Shown piece by piece: positions 10,422-22,279 of a DNA stretch of 32,887 bases; positions within the stretch are counted from its first letter, which is position 1, and each line of letters opens with the position of its first letter. The DNA comes from Schoenoplectus triqueter. Lineage: Eukaryota; Streptophyta; Magnoliopsida; Poales; Cyperaceae. The position numbers and the translations under genes were made by a program. The stretch lies in the NCBI GenBank assembly GCA_964058805.1, contig CAXKVV010001435.1, forward strand, positions 1-32,887, in the 5' to 3' direction. The notes below the pieces were generated by a model that was not told where the DNA came from, did not search any database, and worked only from the letters and a program-made list of their open reading frames with translations.

Positions 10422-11145
10422 AGAAATTTTCTTATCTGGATGTTGATATCTCTATGATTGAGTTTGAACGGGTCTTAAACAGTGAATGATCATTAGATAG
10501 ATATATATTTTTTTAATGGTTCTTAGAATCATAGAATACGATTATTATATAATTCTGATCAGATTGCCATGACAATTACAGGTGGGATTGAATGCGGCAG
10601 ATTTAAACCGTACCAGCATTATAGTCATCATAGTTTCTCTAATTTAAGTAATCACAATTTGAAGAAATTTACAAAAGAAACCAACTTAATGAAAGTCTGT
10701 GATTAATATCCCTTTTTAAGAAAGGAAAGATCCTCAATGGCAAAGCTGGTCAGAATCTCAGCCGTTAATTGACTACGCGCAAAAATAGAGAAAATTAAAC
10801 AAAACGTTTCAAATAACAAAATTGATTTACTCAAGTGTTAGATTAAAGAAACAAATCCAATAGGAAAACTACAAAATGTATTTACTTTTGGTCAATGTGG
10901 GGGTCAATGGGTACAGTCTGGAAGAAACATGACAAGGACCATTTTTATTGTTTGGTAGCGTAAATAAAGCCTCATATCAAACAGTGTAAGACCCTGTACC
11001 AGTACGGCATCTGTAAAGGTACTGGCACCGAAATGAGAATTCTCGGACTCAGTATAAGAAATGCCACCCCTCCAGACCTAAGAGGATGTGGAGAGTATTA
11101 TAATATGATATATCTCGGTAGAGGTAGAGGTAGAGGTAGAGGGAA
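10422..11145. other. Intergenic, no gene seen
   Basis: AT-rich sequence. The only notable items are a small hairpin near 10998-11030 (ACCAGTAC against GTACTGGC) and four GGTAGA hexamers at 11117-11140, next to the small LTR element. Confidence 0.5.
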
Positions 11146-11150
11146 GAGAG

Positions 11151-11579
11151 AACAATTCTGAAATTTCTTTCTATTCGAACTATATTTTCTATTTATCTTA
11201 CACTATTTTTTTCTTTCTTACTTTCTTACAACAGAATACAAGTCTATTTATAGCCTTAGAAATGACTCTTAAAATTCATAATAAAAACAAATAATACAAA
11301 CAGAATTCTAAACAGCACCCTTTCAGCTGACCATTGTCCACTAAAATCGTCATAACTCTCTGTAGGAAACTCCAAACGACTTGATATTTGAACCATTGGA
11401 AACTAGACTTCAATAGATTTCCATACATAGGTCATACACTAAATTTCACATCCATTTGCCCCTTCAAATACTGTCATTAATCAGCCTTAAAATTCTGCCA
11501 AAGTGCTGAAGCCAAAGAGTCTCCCTTTATTTTCTAATTTATTTAACTTTAATACTAAAATTAAGTTTATCTTTTAACA
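11151..11579 (-). repeat. 3' LTR of the small element
   Basis: The inner 300 bp or so (about 11285-11579) is nearly identical to the right LTR: I count six differences in about 278 aligned bases. The outer part (11151 to about 11235) is barely alignable, and the expected TG terminus is missing (AACAATT instead). A TATA-like box remains on the minus strand (CTATAAATAG, plus about 11247-11256). Confidence 0.8.
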
Positions 11580-12391
11580 CCCCCTCTTAAACTTAATTTT
11601 TTTCATCCTTCATGCCAATCATCATTGAAGTTCTTCATAACTCGCAGCGAATAGCGACGTCACCCATTGACGGCTTCTTCCCGATTCATTGATCTAGGAA
11701 ATTCAAAAAATCAATCGTGGTTTCATCTCATATGCCATCCAATTTGCCTGACTCTTCAGGTCATGTATATGTGAGATTCACACCCACATCGCGGATCCAC
11801 ACCGCATTTTTTCATGTGGCTCCACATCACATCTTCTCATGGTCTTCACACACTTCTAGCAAAACATCTCATAATGTTGCTAGTTCTCTTATCCTGACAC
11901 TCATTGTACAGGCTATCATAAGTCATTGCTCATGTCGGCTTCACTCACCGATTCTTCGAAGACCACTAGTAAAAACTTCACCACGCTTTTGTAACATTCG
12001 CTGCTTGATACATAGCTCTCATGATTGACAAATTTTCTTTTTTTTCTTACAATATCTCTATAACTATCTTCACGAAAAAAAACACTCTTTTCTTTTTTTT
12101 TCTCTTCTTTTTTTAACAAAAATCAACACATGATATTTTTTTCATTATCCCAACACTTTTTCTTTTCTCATAAAAAAATAAGGGGATTTTTTTCACTCAT
12201 TTTTTAATGCTCCTAACAACACAGAAAAACTCATATACTAAAATAAACTCAGAAAACACTCTTAACATTTAATTTTCTTTAAAATAAACATCGAGACTCA
12301 CCATATTTTTTTTTCTTCAACATCTCTCTTTTTTTTTCTTTTTCTTCTTCTTTTTCTTCGTCATGGTAGATCTCTCTTGATCGACTGAACC

Positions 12392-12405
12392 TGGCTCTGA
12401 TACCA
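12392..12405 (-). other. Primer-binding site, initiator tRNA-Met
   Basis: Plus-strand TGGCTCTGATACCA matches the 3' end of plant initiator tRNA-Met. It lies three bases from the 5' LTR of the small element. Confidence 0.9.
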
Positions 12406-12408
12406 ATT

Positions 12409-12839
12409 TGTTAAAAGAGAAAGGATGAATAAAATAAGTTTTCTTACTATTAGACACTCTTGTATCTTTCTTGCTTACAAAACAACAGAATACAACTCTT
12501 TATATAGACTAAACATCTAAGAAGACTCTAGAAATTCGTAATAAAAACATATAATAAAAACAGAATTCTAAACAGCACCCTTTCAGCTGACCACTGTCCA
12601 CTAAAATCGTCATAACTCTCTGTAGGAAACTCCAAACGACTTGATATTTGAACCATTGGAAACTAGACTTCAATAGATTTCCATCCATAGGTCATACACT
12701 AAATTCCACATCCATTTGCCCCTTCAAATACTATTATTAATCAGCCTTAAAATTCTGCCAAAGTGCTGAAGCCAAAGAGTCTCCCTTTATTTTTTAATTT
12801 ATTTAACTTTAATACTAAAATTAAGTTTATCTTTTAACA
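12409..12839 (-). repeat. 5' LTR of the small element
   Basis: Ends are TGTTAAAAG and CTTTTAACA, a 9-bp inverted terminal pair. A minus-strand TATA box (CTATATAAAG, plus about 12495-12505) leaves a short R-U5 of roughly 60-80 bp before the PBS. Confidence 0.88.
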
Positions 12840-12844
12840 GAGAG

Positions 12845-13195
12845 TTCCCATCGCCGCATCCCTGACCCCTCTACAGATCAGGTCTAATTGCATTTGTTAC
12901 GTAACTACAATATTTCTGTTTCTCTTACATAGGATGAGTAAATATAACCGAAAAATTACAGTTTTTGTATTTTACTATGCAATCCTAGTGTCTCGTATGT
13001 GTTTTACTATCAACACCATAGTTAGTTACACATCTTGGAGTCATCATACACTTACAAAGAAAATATAATGCTGTTGGTCAAAGGTTGGAGACAAAAAAAA
13101 AAACAGAATCTGTAAATGTCAAAATTAAGAAAAAAAATATCATAGATTGCATGTTATGATTGTTATTATTATTTAGTGCCTTTGATAGATTATTG
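12845..13195. other. Spacer between the small LTR element and the tandem array, no gene seen
   Basis: Unremarkable AT-rich DNA. No repeats or open frames of note. Confidence 0.5.
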
Positions 13196-13767
13196 TGAAG
13201 ACACATGAATTATTTTAATATATTTTTATCCATCTTTCTACGTAATTTATGTCATAGAAGATTATAATATAAATTAATAAAAGATATCATGTAAAATAAT
13301 TTTATATCGTTTGTTGATTTTATTTTTTAGAATGAGATAATAAATGATACTAAACTCGAATAGACTAATAGAATAAGTATTCTTTAATGCATTTGTGTAA
13401 ATTTGCAATTCGTATCATAAAGATTCAAAAATTATAATATAAACCAACATAAGACATCATTCGAAATAACTTTGTGTATCTTAATGAATTTATTTGTTGA
13501 AACAAAGCAAAAAATAATATCAAAATCGAATAGATTAATAAAAGAAATATTATATTAATGCATTTGCGTTAATCTTCTATGCAATTTATATCATAAAAGA
13601 CTCAAGAACACAAATATTATCATATAAATCAATATAACACATCATGTAAAATAAATTTGTGTATTTTGGTGATTTTATTTATTGAAATGAGATATTATAT
13701 AATAGCAAACTCAAAAAAACTAATAGTAAAAGTATTATTTTTATATATTTTCGTTAATTTTTCTACG
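13196..13767. repeat. Satellite-like tandem array, left part (about 3.3 monomers)
   Basis: Diverged monomers share anchors resembling TTTCTACGCAATTTATGTCA, AATATAAACCAATA, TGATTTTATTTGTTGAAATG, ATAGACTAATAGAAGAAGTA and TTAATGCATTTGTGTTAAT. The first anchor recurs at about 13242, 13405, 13581 and 13767 (spacings 163, 176, 186). The fourth copy is cut at 13767 by the retroelement and resumes at 23833. Confidence 0.9.
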
Positions 13768-14962
13768 TGATGGCTCTAAGATATTAAAAAGCTAAAATAG
13801 TGCAAGATTGTAAAGAATCTAAGATAGAAATATATAAAATCAATTTGGAATTTAGTGTTCAAATGTAATGGCAGCGAAAGACAATCTAATTCAATTCAAT
13901 TATTATAAAAATATAGTAATCAAAGAAACAAGAGAAAAAAAAAGAAAAGATCAAACAAGAACATAAGATGTAATAGAGTTCAGTTTATAATGCCTATATT
14001 TTCAGGACTCTCAACCTCAAACAATTGAGGTTGAGCCGAAATACTAAAAAAATTATTTTACACTTATAGAACTTGATCTCTTATAAAAAAAATAGGTTGT
14101 CAAGCCTATTAGTAATAAGAGTGACAACACACTAAAAAAATGAATGACAATACACTAAAAAAGATAATTGACAACACAATCAAGAAAGATGAGTACTACA
14201 ACTCAAAAATGTGAGCATTATAGCTCAAAACAGTTTATAAGGAGAGTAGATTACGAAAGATCAAGTTAGGAGAATAAAGAGAAACTAGATTAAGCTTAAA
14301 TAAGGATTTAACTAATTGAGTGTTTCTATCTCTTGGTTTATCTCTCACACTTTGTATATGGCTAGTAAGCTCTTTGGAAGAATGATTTGGCTAGATGGAT
14401 ATATTACAAATCAGTAAGAGAGGTGATCCTTTTAAAATATATCTTCTGAAATAGATGAAAAAACTTTTTTCGGCCTGAACCGTTATAACAATTTAAGAAT
14501 CATTATAACAGTTTAGAAATGATAACCGTTAGATCTTATTATGCTAAATCGTTATAACGATTCACTGAACCGTTATATATTTCATAAACAGTTACAACGA
14601 TTACTTAATTATTACACAACGATACGCTCTAGCTTCTTTGAGAACTTTTATGTTTTAGAATATTTTTGAGTATTGAGATGAACCGTTACAACGGTTACTG
14701 AACCGTTATAATGATTTACTGTGCAGAAATATTTTTTTATTATTTAAGCTCAATTTATCTTAACCAATTTAACCCAGTTTGAGTCTAACAAAACCTAGGC
14801 CAAATGTAGTCTTTATTAAGCTCTTATATCCCATCATTAGTCTTGATTTTTGTGTAGTAATTCATTTATATTTTAATCCCTCAACAAACTCAAACAAGGT
14901 AAATTATAAAATTTAAGATTATTTTGCAAATTGATAAATCAAAAAAGGTGTTTAGTAGAATA
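13768..14962 (-). repeat. 3' LTR of the gag-only element
   Basis: Plus-strand start TGATGGCTCTAAG, end TTTAGTAGAATA, where the intact right copy has TTTAGTACAACA. The minus-strand polypurine tract follows directly inside (AAAAAAGTGAGAGAT, plus 14963-14977). It holds a cluster of CCGTTATAACG-like words at 14477-14718. Confidence 0.88.
14477..14718. promoter_or_regulatory. Cluster of MYB-type palindromic repeats in the LTR
   Basis: Eight variants of (A)ACCGTTAYAACGRTT occur in 242 bases: about 14477-14495, 14501-14515, 14522-14531, 14546-14564, 14567-14577, 14588-14604, 14680-14697 and 14701-14718. Many half-sites fit the plant/animal MYB core YAACKG on one strand or both. The right LTR has decayed counterparts near 18085-18200 and 23549-23590. 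An enhancer role is inferred by analogy with MYB-responsive plant LTRs such as Tto1. Confidence 0.6.
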
Positions 14963-16060
14963 ATCTCTCACTTTTTTCGATTTACAAAATATGAATGAGT
15001 GCATTGATATAACACATGATATATGGATTTCACTAAAAAACTTCTCATCATTTTTGAAAATCAGGTAAAAGAGTGCGAATAAAGAATTTATTTCAATTTA
15101 GCCCCCCTCCCCCTAAATTGATTGGCCCCTTTTAATGTATGCAATGTGTATAAGATAAAAAATTTAAAATACTTAAAACAAAGCAATAAACAAATATAAT
15201 TCATTAAAAAAATTAAGCTAACTCCCTCTTAGTATGTGGCATATACGATTTGAAAGAAAAATTAAGTATTGAGATCTCTAATTTGTAATCTTAGGAACCC
15301 AAATAATATTTATGATATTATTTTCCTTTTTAAGTTTATAATCAAGTGAGATATGATCAATATGACAATAATAATTATAAAATACACATGTTGGAGACTT
15401 CTTACCACCTTTAACAAAAAATATTTTGATAGTTTTCTTTTAATTTTTGAGCTTGAGTTTTGGATTTTTTTTTAGAAATATTTTTAAGGTTTTGAGAAAT
15501 AACTCGTTTATGTTCATATCTTTGAGCATTAGTTTGAAAACCATATTGATTTTTAAACTCATAAAATCATCCATCAGATCTTTTAAAATAGAATTTATTT
15601 GACCAATCATGATTGAAAAATGTAGCATTGTTGCTTTAAAAATTTATTTATCCTTTGTTAATTTTTTTATCAAATTACTTATATTGAAATACATAATTGT
15701 ATGTCTTATTAAAAGATTTAACACTACTAGTTTTACAATTTTTACATTCGACCATTGACTTTGTTTCTCTTTAGATTTAGAGCAATTTGAAATATTAGAA
15801 GATTTATTATATCTACGATCCGATTTCTTGCTAGGCCTTTAACCTACAAATTTATCTAAATCCATTGAAGTGATACTTATTAAAATACATGAGGACTTTA
15901 GTGTCTTATTTTTAGTTTCTAAAGTTTGCACTTTCACTTTTAATGTTTCAACTTCACCAAGTGCATTTGAAATTTTTTTTCTATATTTTACAATTTAGAC
16001 TCATAAGATTGAACATTTAACTAAACTCTGAAATTTTATTTTTAAGTCTCTCAATTATCT
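14963..16060 (-). pseudogene. Gag C-terminal extension, Lys/Asn-rich, broken
   Basis: After the zinc-knuckle region the minus strand continues as AT-rich, Lys/Asn/Leu/Ile-rich translations with coiled-coil flavour, such as a 62-aa open piece at 15628-15440 (MSLKINMVFKLMLKDMNINE in its middle), separated by stops. No enzyme motif (D-G/S-A, HHCC, YVDD) can be found. It probably represents the tail seen in UBN2-gag proteins of non-autonomous copia-like elements, but I cannot assign it firmly. Confidence 0.45.
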
Positions 16061-17359
16061 CTCTTCGAGAAAATGAATCATGAATATAATTCTCTAAACT
16101 AGATAAAAAAGATTCAATTTCAACCTCATCATCCAAATTATTTATATTTTCAACACAAAATTTATCATTCTCAACAAAATCATTATCACTATCATTCTAA
16201 GTGGATGTAGTGCAAGATACTACTTGATTGTGCAATTGAAATTCTTGAGAAAATTAAAATGAGTCCATCTTCATATTCTTGGATATGAAAATGTCGTGTA
16301 GGATCTTCAATGTGCATAAGTCGATGATGTTGTTTCTTGCTACAATCTCATCAACATCAATCACGGGTGAACTCTCTTCTACTTCCGTAATTAAAGCAAA
16401 GTTGAGTGGATTTCTTTCATCTTTCTTTCTCTCAAAATGGTTACTTGTGGCTAGTATAGCACCAATTCTCTCAAAGTTTTGCTTCTTATTGTGTGGGAAG
16501 ACCAAGGGACAATTGTGTGTTGTGTGACCTTCATTATGTCATGAAAAGTATATGCACGTCTCTCCTTTCTCATCTCGCTCTTTATTGTGCTCCTCTAGAT
16601 TGAACATTCTTTCAAACATCTTTGTGATGATTTGATCATTCATAGAAGATGAGCTAGATGATATCATACTCGAATAGTAGCGCGATGAAAATTTTTGAGC
16701 TTGAAGTGCGGTTTCTTTGAGCTTTGGTATGGGCTCTCCATTTTATCGTAGCTTCTCCTCAAAACATAGAAAATGAGTGAAAACTTCTTCATGTGTAAAT
16801 TCACCAATAATGCCTTACATTTCTTCTAGAGTGCTTATCATACTCTTTCATTTTTGTCTTCTCATCATTGCCCAAAAAATCTTGCCTACAATCTAAGAAT
16901 TAGACAAACATTCTTCAACTTCATCAAATTCATTTAGAATATGCATTAATCTTAAATACACATTCTCAATTAACTCTCCTTCTTGTATACAAAAATTTTC
17001 AAATTCGAACTCTAGACCCATTAGTTTTGCTTTTTCATTTGAGAGTTTCCCTTAAATTTATTCAATAGGATCTCTCATATTTCACTAACAATTTCGGTAG
17101 TACCAAATAATATAGCAATTCTTTCACTAACCAAATTTAAAATAACATTGACGATACGATCATTTTGAGATTTTAGTTCTTTGACCTTTGGTGTCAATGT
17201 AAGGCTGCTAGGATCATAATGTGATATAAAATCATATTTGACAACATTCCAAATGTCTAGTATGTTAAGATAGTTCACCATATATTTCTTCTAAAAGCTA
17301 AATTTTTTATAATTTAGACCTAGAGTTGGGGTTTCATTCATATGCATCAAGAAAGTCAT
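16061..17359 (-). pseudogene. UBN2-type retrotransposon gag with ruined zinc knuckle
   Basis: Packaging protein of copia-like elements. The start is near an ATG at 17359 or 17341 on the minus strand, just after the PBS leader. A substrate-like segment reads NYKKFSF-stop-KKYMVNYLNILD then IWNVV, matching the gag pattern NY--W---M--YL---D-W-IV with TGG (Trp) turned to TAG. Downstream, residues of the longest piece (17281-17075) continue into TEIVSEI and a KAW-type helix. The zinc knuckle at plus 16507-16553 reads YFS-stop-HNEGHTTHNC, that is CX2CX4HX4C with the first Cys now Tyr and the second a stop. Several stops and frame shifts make it nonfunctional. Confidence 0.7.
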
Positions 17360-17400
17360 CTTGGACCAAAAATATCATAAATAAAGCAATTAAAATTGAG

Positions 17401-17420
17401 CCCTTGCTCTGATACCACTT
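17401..17420 (-). other. Primer-binding site, initiator tRNA-Met
   Basis: Plus-strand CCTTGCTCTGATACCA (17402-17417) is complementary in the minus orientation to initiator tRNA-Met, with AAG between it and the LTR edge at 17421. Confidence 0.9.
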
Positions 17421-18209
17421 TGATGGTCCTAGGATGGTGGTATTTAAAGGTTAAAATAGTGCAAGATTATAAAGAACCTAAGGTAGAAATGTATAAAATC
17501 AAATTTGGGGCTTAGTGTTTAAATGTAATGGCAGCAGAAGATAATCTAATTCAATTCAATTCTCATAATAATATAGCAATCAAAGAAATAAAAAAAATCA
17601 AAAAATAACACAAGACATAACAGAGTTCGACTTCCAATGTCTACGTCTCCGGGACTCCCAACCTCTAACAATTGAGGTTGAGCCGAAACACTAAAAATTA
17701 TTTTACACTTGTAGAATTTGGTCTCTTACACAAAAATGGGCTGCCAAGCCTATCGATAATAAGAATGACAACACACTCAAAAAAATGAGTGACAACACTC
17801 AAGAAAGATGAGCATTACAACTCAAGAAATGTGAGCACTACAGCTTAAAACAGTTTACAATGAGAGTAGATCACGAATAATCAAGTTAGGTGAATAGATT
17901 GAGTTTAAATAAGTGTTTGACTAATTGAGTGTTTCTATCTCTTGGCATATCTCTCTCACTTTGTATATAGTTAGTAAGCTCTCTGGAAGAATGATTTGGC
18001 TAGATGAATCTGTTACAAATCAGTGAGAGATGTAATCCTTTTAAAATATATCTTCTGAAACATATGAAAAACTATTTTCGAACTGAACAGTTAAAATGAT
18101 TTAAGAATCGTTATAATTGCTTAGAAAGGATAACCGTTGAATCTGATTGAGCTGAATCATTATAACGATTTACTAAACCATTATATGTTTTATAAATCAT
18201 TGCAATGAT
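17421..18209 (-). repeat. 5' LTR of the gag-only element, first segment
   Basis: Aligns with 13768 to about 14595 of the left LTR with many substitutions and small indels. It ends at the ATGAT target site of the nested 5.25-kb unit; the rest resumes at 23467. Confidence 0.9.
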
Positions 18210-18687
18210 TGTTAAACCGTAAATTTTAATTAAGAAAATAATGATAATTAAGATAACAATTATAATGATTTAATGTAATTTAATAAATAACTTAACTCAA
18301 TGTTTAATGGAGAAATAAAAATATTAGTAGAAATCACAAATTCTTAATTTCAATTAAGAAATAATGTAACACAATAATTTATAAAACTGAAACCTAGTAA
18401 TCTAATTTAATTAAATTGGGTTATGAATTATAAATAAAGAAATAAAGATTCAAGCTTATTTACGATACTATCCAAGGATCAAATGAATAATCGTTTAAAA
18501 CGAATTGAATTAAGTCAAAGAAATTAAAATTTGTTAAATAAATATAATCAGAACATTGAAAAAATGATTTCTGATTTAACCCTATTTAGATTTAACAAAT
18601 GAATGAAAATGATTTCAATAATAAAGTGTTGGAATTTCCTAAATTGAATAATTAAATAGGAGGAAGAAGCTGATTTTGCCACACCAA

Positions 18688-19080
18688 TAGCTATAAAAAT
18701 TTCGGCCACATAAAATCTCACCTTCACATCCCCTCACCATAAATGCACCTCTCTCTTCATTAACCCTGGCATTTATTTTCCCCTCTCTTCTCTCCCGCTC
18801 TCTCCGTCGAGTCGCCTCTTTGTCTTTTCCTTCCGTCTTTTCTCCTGCCATTTACCTCTCCGCCGAGCTCTCTCTCTCTCTCTCTCTCTCCGACGAGAGC
18901 ACTAGCCCTCTCTACCCCTCTCCACTTCCTTGTGCCAACTTGCCTTTCCGACCCCACTACCCTTATCTATCCCGTTGTCTGTCAATTTCATTGACCGATG
19001 CTCGTCCCCTCTCTCATATAAGGCCCCGCCTCTTGCCCCTCTACCCTCTTCCCTGGTACCCCGCTCTCATGTGCTGAGAT
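18688..19080 (+). promoter_or_regulatory. Promoter-like block of the giant LTR: TATA box and CT-rich leader
   Basis: CTATAAAA at about 18691 is followed after 30-180 bases by a long pyrimidine-rich leader including (CT)11 at 18868-18890. This is the layout of an LTR U3/R junction, with transcription running toward the 23.4-kb end. Base composition is far more GC- and pyrimidine-rich than the surrounding AT-rich DNA. Confidence 0.5.
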
Positions 19081-19595
19081 AAACACAAAGAAAAAGAAAC
19101 AAAACTGATAAGAACAGTAGCACTCTACCATTGGAAATTAAAAGGGGAAGAGGGTTAGAGAAGAAGGTCGAGGTGGTGGTCATCCGATTAGAGGTGGTAG
19201 CCGAGTCCTTGGGCCCTCTTGATCCTAGCTCTGCTCCCTTCTTGTTGTTACTGGTAAACTCAAAAAAAAAATCCTACCTTATGCATTATTTGTGGCTGAT
19301 TGATTTCTTGTCTCTTATTTTTGCTCTTCTTACTTATGGACTGTTGGGTGATCTGTTGCTTACTGGTAATTAACCCTAGCCCCTGTTTGGTTTATTCTTT
19401 TGCTGGTTTGCTTGATTGTGCTGGGTTATATTTTTTTTTTTGGGGGGGACTCTCTACTCCTGTGATGGGTTGGTTCTGGTGGATTCTGTGTGTTGCTGGT
19501 AAACTTAAATTTTCTACGGGGTTGTTGCCCTAGCTGTTTTGTTGCTTACCCTTACTGCTCCCCTGTTGCCTGTTGATACTGGTCTCTAACCAAGC

Positions 19596-19800
19596 GGCCT
19601 TGGTACACTGGTACCATATGATACCAGTGATGTGAGGCTGCCCCTGATACTGGCATCGATCTGAACCCTAAAAATTTCTATTCTTATTGTTGGTAAATTC
19701 ATTGCTGGCTGTTACGATTGTGTGTTTCTTGTTGATTTTAGAATGGCCTTGGTACACTAGTACCATTCAGTGCCAGTGAAGTGAGGCATTTGCCCTATGC
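19596..19800 (+). repeat. Degenerate direct repeat in the giant LTR
   Basis: GCCTTGGTACACTGGTACCA (about 19599-19618) recurs as GCCTTGGTACACTAGTACCA (about 19744-19763). Both are followed by a CCAGTGA-GTGAGGC tail, about 145 bases apart. Confidence 0.8.
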
Positions 19801-20869
19801 CCTTTTATCTCCTCTGTTGGTTGTACCTTTTGATCTGGTGCTGGTTTGTGTGTTGCATGGAACTGCTAACATGGCCTATTTCTAGCTTTGCCTTATGACC
19901 TGGTTGTTGGTAAAAGAAACCCTAGTCTGTGTTGGTTGTTTCTATTATCGATTTATTGGTGGTACCAATTGCTAGTGTTGTCTACTCTAGCTATCCAAAA
20001 ATCTCTGTCTTGGTACCCCTGTGTGCTGTGATGATTTTACTGGCACCCCCTCTTTCTTTTTTTTGGCCCTCTCTCTCCCTCTATCTGATGCTCTACTGAT
20101 TCAATTATCTTTGCTGATTTCACTTACTGATCCGTAATTTGTTGCCTTGGGGATTTCTGTGTACTTGGATTTTTGTTGTTGTGACTCGGGTTTATCTGAT
20201 TCATAATGGGCTTGTGCAAAATTTAGGGCTCGGACTGTATAAAGAAAATTGGGCTTATAGTTAACTTAAGATTTGGACTTGACTGGACATTTGGTTAAAT
20301 GAGGATTTAATTAAGGAATTGAGCAAATAGATTAGGTCCGGGTAGATTAATCAGGATCTAACTCAATTTATTGGGCCGATAAATGATTTTTCAATTTATT
20401 TAAAATATAATTAGGATTAACATTAATATAATAGGCCCAATAATTAAAAGTCCTAAGATAATGAAAGGTGATTGAGTTAATAATGTCACTAATTAATTGG
20501 AAGCCGCCCCGAAAGGTTAGGCGGTATCCATGGATAATAATCTAAACCTTAATATTCGGGAAATGATTAGATTCTCTGATCGCCCCCGATTCGGGATATC
20601 GGTGCATTGGCACCAACGATTTGGTAGTCAGCGTATAATCTCGAACACTAAAACACCAACACATTAATAATATAATAACTTTTTCTTTATTTTGTTTTTG
20701 TTTTATTTATTTTTCGTTTATTTTATTTTAGTTATTTATTTTCTTTTATTTTAATTCTTTTTATTTTATTTTTATTTTGGAAAACTAATTTTCTAACTTA
20801 TAAAAATCTAATAATCATACTTATATAAAATAAAGTAAACTACATAATTTGAAAACATAGTAAAATAAT

Positions 20870-21135
20870 AATTAGAATATAATTAATATATATTAGAATA
20901 TATATTAATCAATTTCTCTATTTTTAAAATAAATAATAAAATAATAAAATAAAACATTATATATAATCTATGTTAATAAATTCCTCTATTTAATAATAGA
21001 ATTATATTAATAAATATATAAATATATGTTAATCAATCTCTCTATTTTAAAAGGGTAAATAAGAGAATATTAGAATATAATATTAGATATATTTTATATT
21101 TTATATTAATAAATTCCTCTATTTTAAATTAATTG
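20870..21135. repeat. Degenerate AT-rich repeat, four copies
   Basis: Variants of TTAATAAATTCCTCTATTTT occur at about 20905, 20973, 21029 and 21116 with uneven spacing (68, 56, 87), within the giant LTR. Confidence 0.7.
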
Positions 21136-22279
21136 AGTTAATAATTGAATCCATAAATTCGAAATTTAAAATAAAGGATAAACATATAAAAGCGATCAAG
21201 AACGATAAACACAACTTAACAGATCGGTATGCGGGCAACTAAAATTTTCCGACACTGCATGTATGCAGCAGAAATGCTGTCGAAATTTTCAAGAAAAGAC
21301 GATAAAACCCGAACAAACGTTTAATTAAATTATCAATCTAATTAAATTATTAATTGTGAAGTAAATCAAGTTAAAACTAATAAACATCTAATTAAAATAG
21401 GTGATATAGTCGACTCGGATCCACTCACGGAGTACGAGGTCACTCCCGACCAGACATACGCGGACACCAACCCCGAGGCCGGTGTTCTACCTCCGGAGTA
21501 GAGCGACTCTGTGATCCTCACCAACACTCTCACGTATGATTTCCTGGAATTTAATTTTCTTTCTTTAGAATTAGGAACCCAAACTAAAAATAAAATGTGT
21601 TTAAAATAAATCTGATCTACGGTATTTTTGACCAAACATTGATTAGAGACCAAAATTGACCTATCATAGGCATCCGGTAAATTGACCAGCATATTCGAGA
21701 CATACTCGCATTCGCATGTCATATCATGTCATATTTCATGTAGATAGGGTAGGAGTAGGATTCGGGAAATAGTCCCGAGATAGGATTAGATAGAAGTAAA
21801 TAATTCAAGTTGTAGATTATAATTATTAGGAAAATATTATTACTATCACTAATTATTAATTAAGTCAGGTAGTGAATTATGCATTAAATGTATGGGAGTG
21901 CTGAGAGGCGGACTAGATAATTCTCAGTCTGAGGTTGTCTTGCATAACCAGACCATTGTGGTTACGTACGATGACCCATAGGCCCGTGGGACCCACCGGT
22001 CTGTATATGCACTGCGCTTCTTTGCCTGTCGGGTTATCCATAGACCCCGTCATTTGGCGGGTTCGGCTGTGTCAGAGTGTTTGATTTTTGATAAATATTA
22101 TATTAGTACTATTCTTAATATAATTAAGAATGTTAATCCAATTTTGAGCTATCAGGATACTATGTCTTTCAGTATTTAGTGTGGGCGACCATATTCAAGA
22201 TTGGAATCTACTCTGAGATATTATATTATTATATTTATCCGGCTTATTTAGGATCCTGGTATTGTCCGAAGGGCTTTCT

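Larger units (their letters stand above)
11151..12839 (-). mobile_element. Small non-autonomous LTR retrotransposon (1.69 kb, no coding capacity)
   Basis: LTR-like ends lie at 11151-11579 (429 bp) and 12409-12839 (431 bp). The right LTR is bounded by TGTTAAAAG and CTTTTAACA. Just inside it the minus strand reads AAT then TGGTATCAGAGCC (plus 12392-12405), the initiator tRNA-Met PBS, so this is the 5' LTR. Just inside the left LTR the minus strand has a polypurine tract AAGAGGGGGTG. The 0.83-kb interior has no gag or pol domain, only a Lys-rich start after an ATG near 12363. GAGAG occurs at 11146-11150 and 12840-12844, the likely target duplication, though the flanks are GA-rich. Intermediate in size between TRIM elements and ordinary non-autonomous LTR elements; the tRNA-Met PBS suggests copia relatives. 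Confidence 0.88.

Noticed and set aside
11717..12028. 103-codon plus-strand frame inside the small LTR element
   Set aside because: Opposite to the element's orientation (PBS and PPT) and without any known motif.
15440..15628. Possible separate coiled-coil host gene
   Set aside because: It lies inside the LTR-bounded element in the gag orientation and is better read as gag tail debris.
18820..19533. Overlapping frames in the CT-rich and GT-rich part of the giant LTR
   Set aside because: Compositional: pyrimidine-rich DNA gives long Ser/Leu/Pro frames. No domain found.
21366..21722. 118-codon minus-strand frame in the giant LTR
   Set aside because: No family resemblance and no matching frame elsewhere; consistent with chance in a moderately GC-rich patch.
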